A DNA stretch of 64,000 nt from Serratia sp. DD3 (GTDB lineage Bacteria; Pseudomonadota; Gammaproteobacteria; Enterobacterales; Enterobacteriaceae), in assembly GCF_000496755.2 (NCBI RefSeq), contig NZ_AYKS02000067.1, forward strand, positions 1 through 64,000, given 5' to 3'. The stretch's first letter is position 1. Every line of letters starts with the position of its first letter. Below the pieces are notes generated by a model that was given only the letters and a program-made list of their open reading frames with translations, made no database searches and was not told the DNA's origin. Of this stretch, positions 60,007 to 64,000 are shown one piece after another. The translations under genes and the position numbers were made by a program.

Positions 60007-60852
60007 ATGTTTTCGCAAGGGTGGCAAGTGGGGCTGGATATACAAGGTCACAGTATCAGAGCATTGGCAGCACAACGCCGCCGTAACGGCTGGCAACTGC
60101 GGCACTGGTGGCAACAACGGCTTCCACAGCCGATATTGCGAGAGAGCCAGATAGAAACCTCTGACCTGTTGGTGTCCTGGCTGAAGCAGTGGCGTATTCG
60201 TTTACCAAGACATATTTCGTTACGTATTGCCTTACCTGCTCAGCGGGTTTTACAGCAAACCTTACCACTACCGGATAACCGTCTACGAGAGCCGATACGT
60301 CATGATTATATTATCAGCCAGGGGATGAAACAGTTTCCGTTAGCCAGCCAGACGTTGGCGGTAGATTATCGTCAGGCACAACCCAACACCCATCAATTGC
60401 TGCTTACAGCGGCGCGTCAGCAAGAGCTTGAACAGTGGTTGCGCTGCTTGCAACTGGCTGACTTACAACCGCAGGTTATCGATATCGCTCCCAGTGCTTT
60501 GTCACAGATGGCTGAGTTTGCTGGCCTGGACCCGCAAGCGGGTCTGTTGCACCGCTTGGAACAGGAGTGGCTGTGGGTGGCACCGCGGACGGTACCTTTT
60601 GCCTACGGCACGCTTTCTTGTCAGGAAGCCCAGAGTGCCAGGCAGGCATTGGCGATGATACAGCGGGAGTGCCCAGCATTAGAGGCTAAAAAAGAGGTGT
60701 ATTACAGCACGGTACTGGATGAGCCCTTACCGGAAGCGGTGATGCCCTGGTCACCCTTTACGGCATTCAGCCAGTTGCATCCACCGTTACCTACGTTACC
60801 TTCGGCATTTGTGCTTGCTGGCGGTTTGGCCCTTCGCCATGAGGATAATTGA
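60007..60852 (+). CDS. hofM: PilM-like protein HofM
   Basis: This 281-aa actin-fold PilM homologue (259 in E. coli) is the cytoplasmic base protein of a type IV-pilus-like DNA uptake or assembly machine. Start ATG 60007, 11 nt after a strong GGAGG. The N-terminus VGLDIQGHSIRALAAQRRRNGWQL fits the PilM beta strands. Sequence conservation of this family is low. Place and neighbours decide the call. In E. coli, hofM-Q are needed to use DNA as a carbon source. Confidence 0.88.
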   Translation: MFSQGWQVGLDIQGHSIRALAAQRRRNGWQLRHWWQQRLPQPILRESQIETSDLLVSWLKQWRIRLPRHISLRIALPAQRVLQQTLPLPDNRLREPIRHDYIISQGMKQFPLASQTLAVDYRQAQPNTHQLLLTAARQQELEQWLRCLQLADLQPQVIDIAPSALSQMAEFAGLDPQAGLLHRLEQEWLWVAPRTVPFAYGTLSCQEAQSARQALAMIQRECPALEAKKEVYYSTVLDEPLPEAVMPWSPFTAFSQLHPPLPTLPSAFVLAGGLALRHEDN

Positions 60853-61388
60853 TGTATCAAGTTAATCTTTTACCCTGGCGGACCCATCGGTTGCGGCAAC
60901 GTTATCGCTTCTGGTTATCTTGTTTCTGCCTGCAACTGCTGGTGATATTGGTTTTGCTTGCCTTGATATACGGGTCACTCAGTTATCAACAATTGCAGCA
61001 ACATCGTGTTCTGCAAGAAAAGGCACAGCAATATGCCAACCTTGAGGGGCAGATCCAGCAAAAGCAACAAATCATCGCCGAATTGGCACGTCTGGCGGCA
61101 GTGCAAGTGCGTCATCAGCAGAATGAGGCCCATAATCGCCGCTATCTTTTATTGCTACAGCAACTCTCTCGAACGTTACCCGAAGCGTTATGGCTCACTG
61201 AACTTGAAGATAATGCAAAAGGGATTTCGTTGCATGGACAGGGTGGGCATTATGCCGCCATAGCCTTGCTTGAACAGCGTTTATCAGCCTTGCCTTGGTT
61301 GCGGAGTAGTCATTTGACTGACGTGATACAGGGTAAAGATGGGGTATTGGCTTTCATCCTGACAGCATTTTGGCGGCAAGATGAATAA
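60852..61388 (+). CDS. hofN: PilN-like protein HofN
   Basis: This 178-aa bitopic inner-membrane protein has the N-terminal YQVNLLPWR, the short motif by which PilN binds PilM. It is followed by one TM helix (about 21-43), a Gln-rich coiled coil and a ferredoxin-like periplasmic domain. Start ATG overlaps the hofM stop (TGATG). Confidence 0.9.
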   Translation: MYQVNLLPWRTHRLRQRYRFWLSCFCLQLLVILVLLALIYGSLSYQQLQQHRVLQEKAQQYANLEGQIQQKQQIIAELARLAAVQVRHQQNEAHNRRYLLLLQQLSRTLPEALWLTELEDNAKGISLHGQGGHYAAIALLEQRLSALPWLRSSHLTDVIQGKDGVLAFILTAFWRQDE

Positions 61389-62295
61389 CCCGATACCAGA
61401 TTGGCTGATACCTTGGTTAAATCGACCTGGTTGGCAGATATTGAGCCTGCAATGGTCGGGGTTGGCTGGCCTGGTGCTGTTAACCTGCATAGGGCTGCTG
61501 GCTGACCAGTGGCAACGGTATCAACAGCTAGATCAACAGCGGCAACAGCTTGAATTACAGATTGCGGAGCATCAGAAACAATGGGATCGGTTACCCGCGC
61601 TGGAAGAACTTGAACTGCGCTTGCAGCAGGCTGCGGAACAACCTGATCCGCAAAAAGAGAGAGATATTGCTGGTTTACTCCAGCAAGTGGGTGGGGAGCT
61701 GTTGCGCTGGCAGCAACAAGATAAGCCACCACAGCAAAAGGTGACTGTTCAGGTGAAATTTGACGGTTTGCTGCATTTTTTGGCGGGAATATCGTCAACT
61801 CAGCGGATTGGGCAGATCAGGATCGAGCGGCAACCCACAGGGTTGATGACCCAATTGACGTTACTTGTCTCTGATGGGGCGGGTGATAACTCTCCACAGA
61901 GTGATGCTAATTGCCAGGATTCTGGCTGCGTCAGCTCACCTGAATCACTGATTTTTGCCAATTCATCGGGGTTTGCTCCGTTGCCTTCCGTCTTGAGCGC
62001 AGATGAACGTGATCCTTTCCAACCCCCTCAGGCTGTTCCCTGCATCCGCCCAATCACTTCCCCAGAAAACTGGCAACTGAAAGGCAGTATTGGCACCGAG
62101 GATTTGCGTTACGGCTGGGTGGTGACCCCGCAGGGGCAATGGTTAGGCCTGTTACCCCAGCAACGCTTACTGGATGGGTATTGGCAAGTGGCGCAGGTTC
62201 ATCCCCGTAAAGTTGAATTGGCTATGCCAGAAATAGACAGCGCCTGTTCTCCGCAGGTGGGTAACCTGGTACTGGCATTAGAGGAAAAACGCTAA
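61381..62295 (+). CDS. hofO: PilO-PilP fusion (HofO and HofP in one ORF)
   Basis: This is one continuous 304-aa frame where E. coli has two genes, hofO (146 aa) and hofP (134 aa). Residues 1-165 are PilO-like: TM helix about 27-43, Gln-rich coiled coil 45-90, then a ferredoxin-like part (VTVQVKFDGLLHFLAGISST). A Ser/Asp-rich linker (166-205) follows. Residues 208-304 are PilP-like: DERDPFQPP, then WQLKGSIGTEDLRYGWVVTPQGQW and a beta-rich end. No stop, start-codon cluster or frameshift separates them. The PilP domain, normally secreted with its own signal, would be tethered in the periplasm by the PilO helix. Overlaps hofN by 8 bp. Confidence 0.85.
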   Translation: MNNPIPDWLIPWLNRPGWQILSLQWSGLAGLVLLTCIGLLADQWQRYQQLDQQRQQLELQIAEHQKQWDRLPALEELELRLQQAAEQPDPQKERDIAGLLQQVGGELLRWQQQDKPPQQKVTVQVKFDGLLHFLAGISSTQRIGQIRIERQPTGLMTQLTLLVSDGAGDNSPQSDANCQDSGCVSSPESLIFANSSGFAPLPSVLSADERDPFQPPQAVPCIRPITSPENWQLKGSIGTEDLRYGWVVTPQGQWLGLLPQQRLLDGYWQVAQVHPRKVELAMPEIDSACSPQVGNLVLALEEKR

Positions 62296-62305
62296 GGAAC
62301 GAGTC

Positions 62306-63553
62306 ATGAAAGGATACAACGGGTTGTTAGCCTTGTTACTGGTACTGCCGATGATGGTGTCAGGGGCGGTGCAGAAAGAAAAACCGGTGTCGCTGGTGTT
62401 TCACGATACGCCAATTAGCTTGATTTTACAGGCGCTGGCGGAATATCAGCATTTGAATCTCGTGGTGGGTGAAGGCGTTAAAGGTAACTTAACGTTGCGG
62501 TTGGAGGAGGTGCCTTGGCAACAGGCACTGGCGGTCGTGTTGCGCATGGGGCATTTGGCGATGTCTATTGAGGGGAATGTGATGATGATTCTCCCCGAGC
62601 CCGATGAACAGGAGCAGCAGCGCCGGCAGCAGCTTTTGACTCAACAGTTACCGCTGCAAAATTTGACCCTAGCACTGCACAATGCTGAAGCGAGTGACAT
62701 CGCTCTCAGTCTGGACAACGCCCGCAGCAAGCTATTGACTGAGCGTGGTAGTGTGATCGTCGACAAACGCACTAATTCGTTGTTGTTGCGAGATACCGCA
62801 AGCGCACTTGCTCAAATCAAATCCTGGGTGAGGGAGATGGATGCCCCTTTGCAGCAAGTACAACTGTCGGCGTATATCGTCACTATTAGCAGCGAAAACC
62901 TGCGTGAGCTTGGCGTGCGCTGGGGGTTGGCTGCAGAAGAACGGCCTGCGAAAGCCATGCGCATAGATAATTTCAATGTGAGCTTGCCAGTAGAAAATAG
63001 CGTGGTGACGGCGGGCTTTCACTTGGCACGTATCAGTGGGCGTATTCTGGATCTGGAGTTATCCGCGCTGGAACAAGAAAATGAGGTCGAGATTATTGCC
63101 AGTCCACGTCTGCTCACCGCCCATCAGCAAACTGCCAGTATCAAACAGGGTACGGAGATCCCATACGAAGTGTCGAGCGGAGCCAGTGGTGCGACATCCA
63201 TAGAGTTCAAGGAAGCGGTACTGGGTATGGAGGTAACGCCCAAAATCCTGCCCAATGGCCGAATCACCCTGACATTGCAGATTAGTCAGAATGTGCCAGG
63301 GCGTTCGATAAAACAGGGGGCAGGAGAGGCACTCGCCATTGATAAGCAGGAAATTAAAACTCAGGTGACCGTGAAAAATGGTGAAACCATTGTGTTGGGG
63401 GGGATATTCCAACGGCAGAACACACAAGGTGTTGATAAAGTGCCCGGTGTGGGGGATGTCCCTCTATTGGGTGCGTTGTTCAAGCAGCAAATCAAACAGC
63501 ATAAAAGACGTGAGTTGGTCATTTTCATCACACCTACGTTGATCAAGCTTTAG
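62306..63553 (+). CDS. hofQ: Secretin HofQ (PilQ/ComE-like outer membrane pore)
   Basis: This 415-aa secretin (412 in E. coli) has a signal peptide GLLALLLVLPMMVSGAVQ, an STN/AMIN-side domain (VSLVFHDTPISLILQALAEYQHLNLVVGEGVKGNLTL), an N1-type KH domain (LTLALHNAEASDIALSL...LLLRDTASALAQIKSWVREMDAP) and the secretin core. That core ends KNGETIVLGGIFQRQNT...VPGVGDVPLLGALFKQQIKQHKRRELVIFITPTLI. Predicted outer-membrane channel for DNA. Last gene of the hof operon, 10 bp after the fusion gene. Confidence 0.95.
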   Translation: MKGYNGLLALLLVLPMMVSGAVQKEKPVSLVFHDTPISLILQALAEYQHLNLVVGEGVKGNLTLRLEEVPWQQALAVVLRMGHLAMSIEGNVMMILPEPDEQEQQRRQQLLTQQLPLQNLTLALHNAEASDIALSLDNARSKLLTERGSVIVDKRTNSLLLRDTASALAQIKSWVREMDAPLQQVQLSAYIVTISSENLRELGVRWGLAAEERPAKAMRIDNFNVSLPVENSVVTAGFHLARISGRILDLELSALEQENEVEIIASPRLLTAHQQTASIKQGTEIPYEVSSGASGATSIEFKEAVLGMEVTPKILPNGRITLTLQISQNVPGRSIKQGAGEALAIDKQEIKTQVTVKNGETIVLGGIFQRQNTQGVDKVPGVGDVPLLGALFKQQIKQHKRRELVIFITPTLIKL

Positions 63554-63866
63554 GTGGTTTCCTTTAATTAGCCTTAGTGCCATTGTATAGGTCACGGTGG
63601 TGATACTGGTCATCTATCTTTCTACTTTACGATGGGGGTTGTTTATTTTTGGGGAAGGTTAATCCACTTTTTTAGATGATCCCGAGTCAGTAATCGAGTA
63701 GCCGCTGATTTCAATAGAGATTGTTTAGCATCTGACCGACTGAACAACCTTCAAAGTGGACGGATAAATACACTTTTTTATCACCTTGTAGGCATCTGGG
63801 TTTGACGCTGCCGCCGATTTAGCTTACAAGGGTTACCGAATTGAGTACCGAGTTTTTTATTAATGC
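63554..63866 (+). other. Intergenic region after hofQ
   Basis: I see no gene. In E. coli the next gene is aroK, which would begin beyond the window. AT-rich stretches with T-runs near 63669 and 63774 could be terminator or promoter parts; no clear hairpin with a T-run was found. Confidence 0.5.
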
Positions 63867-63993
63867 TATACCTGCCGTCTTTCAGGCTGCTATGTTGTTG
63901 GCTTCACGTACTTATCCTGGTGATTTGCTTTAGTAAGTTCCCAGCGGTGGCTACGTTTGCTCTCTGGCTGCAACTTGAAACCCATAAGGTATA
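63867..63993 (-). repeat. ERIC element, diverged, 127 bp
   Basis: Ends are TATACC...CTTTCAGGCTGC and GGCTGCAACTTGAAACCC...GGTATA, in inverted orientation to the copy at 56502. Its length is exactly the ERIC 127 bp, but the central palindrome is diverged (read on the minus strand: AATCACCAGGATAAG and GGGAACTTACT). Confidence 0.7.
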
Positions 63994-64000
63994 AGACGCC

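Overview
The window is chromosomal DNA from an enterobacterium, most likely of the Yersiniaceae (Serratia, Chania or Yersinia type). Three things point there. First, the gene order follows the E. coli 75-77 minute region almost gene for gene (ryhB, yhhW, gntR, asd, glgBXCAP, glp genes, malT, malPQ, nfuA, gntX, bioH, feoABC, tex, greB, ompR-envZ, pckA, hslOR, yrfG, igaA, nudE, mrcA, hof genes). Second, three ERIC-type intergenic repeats are present. Third, the proteins match E. coli proteins closely but not identically. The species cannot be fixed from the sequence alone. No tRNA, rRNA, CRISPR array or prophage was seen.

Layout. 1-352 is the right end of an IS3-family (IS2-like) insertion sequence. 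353-3222 is a small accessory stretch: an orphan 101-aa ORF, an M20 amidohydrolase, the Fur-regulated sRNA gene ryhB with its Fur box and terminator, and a hicA-hicB toxin-antitoxin pair. 3486-6710 carries a pirin (yhhW), gntR (inverted, and without gntK/gntU) and asd. 7134-16612 is the complete glycogen operon glgB-glgX-glgC-glgA-glgP. 16670-20483 is the glycerol-3-phosphate group glpD, glpR, glpG, glpE, all on the minus strand. 20680-20898 is a wreck of a pentose/ascorbate catabolic cluster.

20883-31193 is the largest accessory module. It is a divergent gene set that I read as a trans-4-hydroxy-L-proline degradation system: 4-hydroxyproline epimerase, a three-subunit D-hydroxyproline dehydrogenase, a PAS-AraC regulator, a dihydrodipicolinate-synthase-family deaminase, a 2-oxoglutarate-semialdehyde dehydrogenase, an APC permease and an Ldh-family imine reductase. 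The chain would deliver 2-oxoglutarate.

31298-39010 is the maltose/maltodextrin regulator malT with the divergent malPQ operon and a MalT box between them. 39067-44109 holds nfuA, gntX, bioH and feoABC (Fe-S carriage, biotin synthesis, ferrous iron uptake), with a Fur box before feoA. 44392-49919 holds tex, greB and ompR-envZ. 50003-59885 holds pckA, hslO, hslR, yrfG, igaA, nudE and mrcA. 60007-63553 is the hof (pilMNOPQ-like) operon. In it, the PilO-like and PilP-like parts, separate genes in E. coli, form one continuous ORF. The window ends in an ERIC element in the region where aroK is expected next.

Functionally the window is dominated by storage and central carbon metabolism (glycogen, maltodextrin, glycerol-3-phosphate, gluconeogenesis by pckA), iron control (ryhB, feo, nfuA) and envelope functions (OmpR/EnvZ, IgaA, PBP1a). 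The least ordinary items are the hydroxyproline module, the PilO-PilP fusion, the collapsed ulaD/araD remnant at the module border and the sRNA ryhB, which no ORF search would show. I did not find a clearly new biological system.
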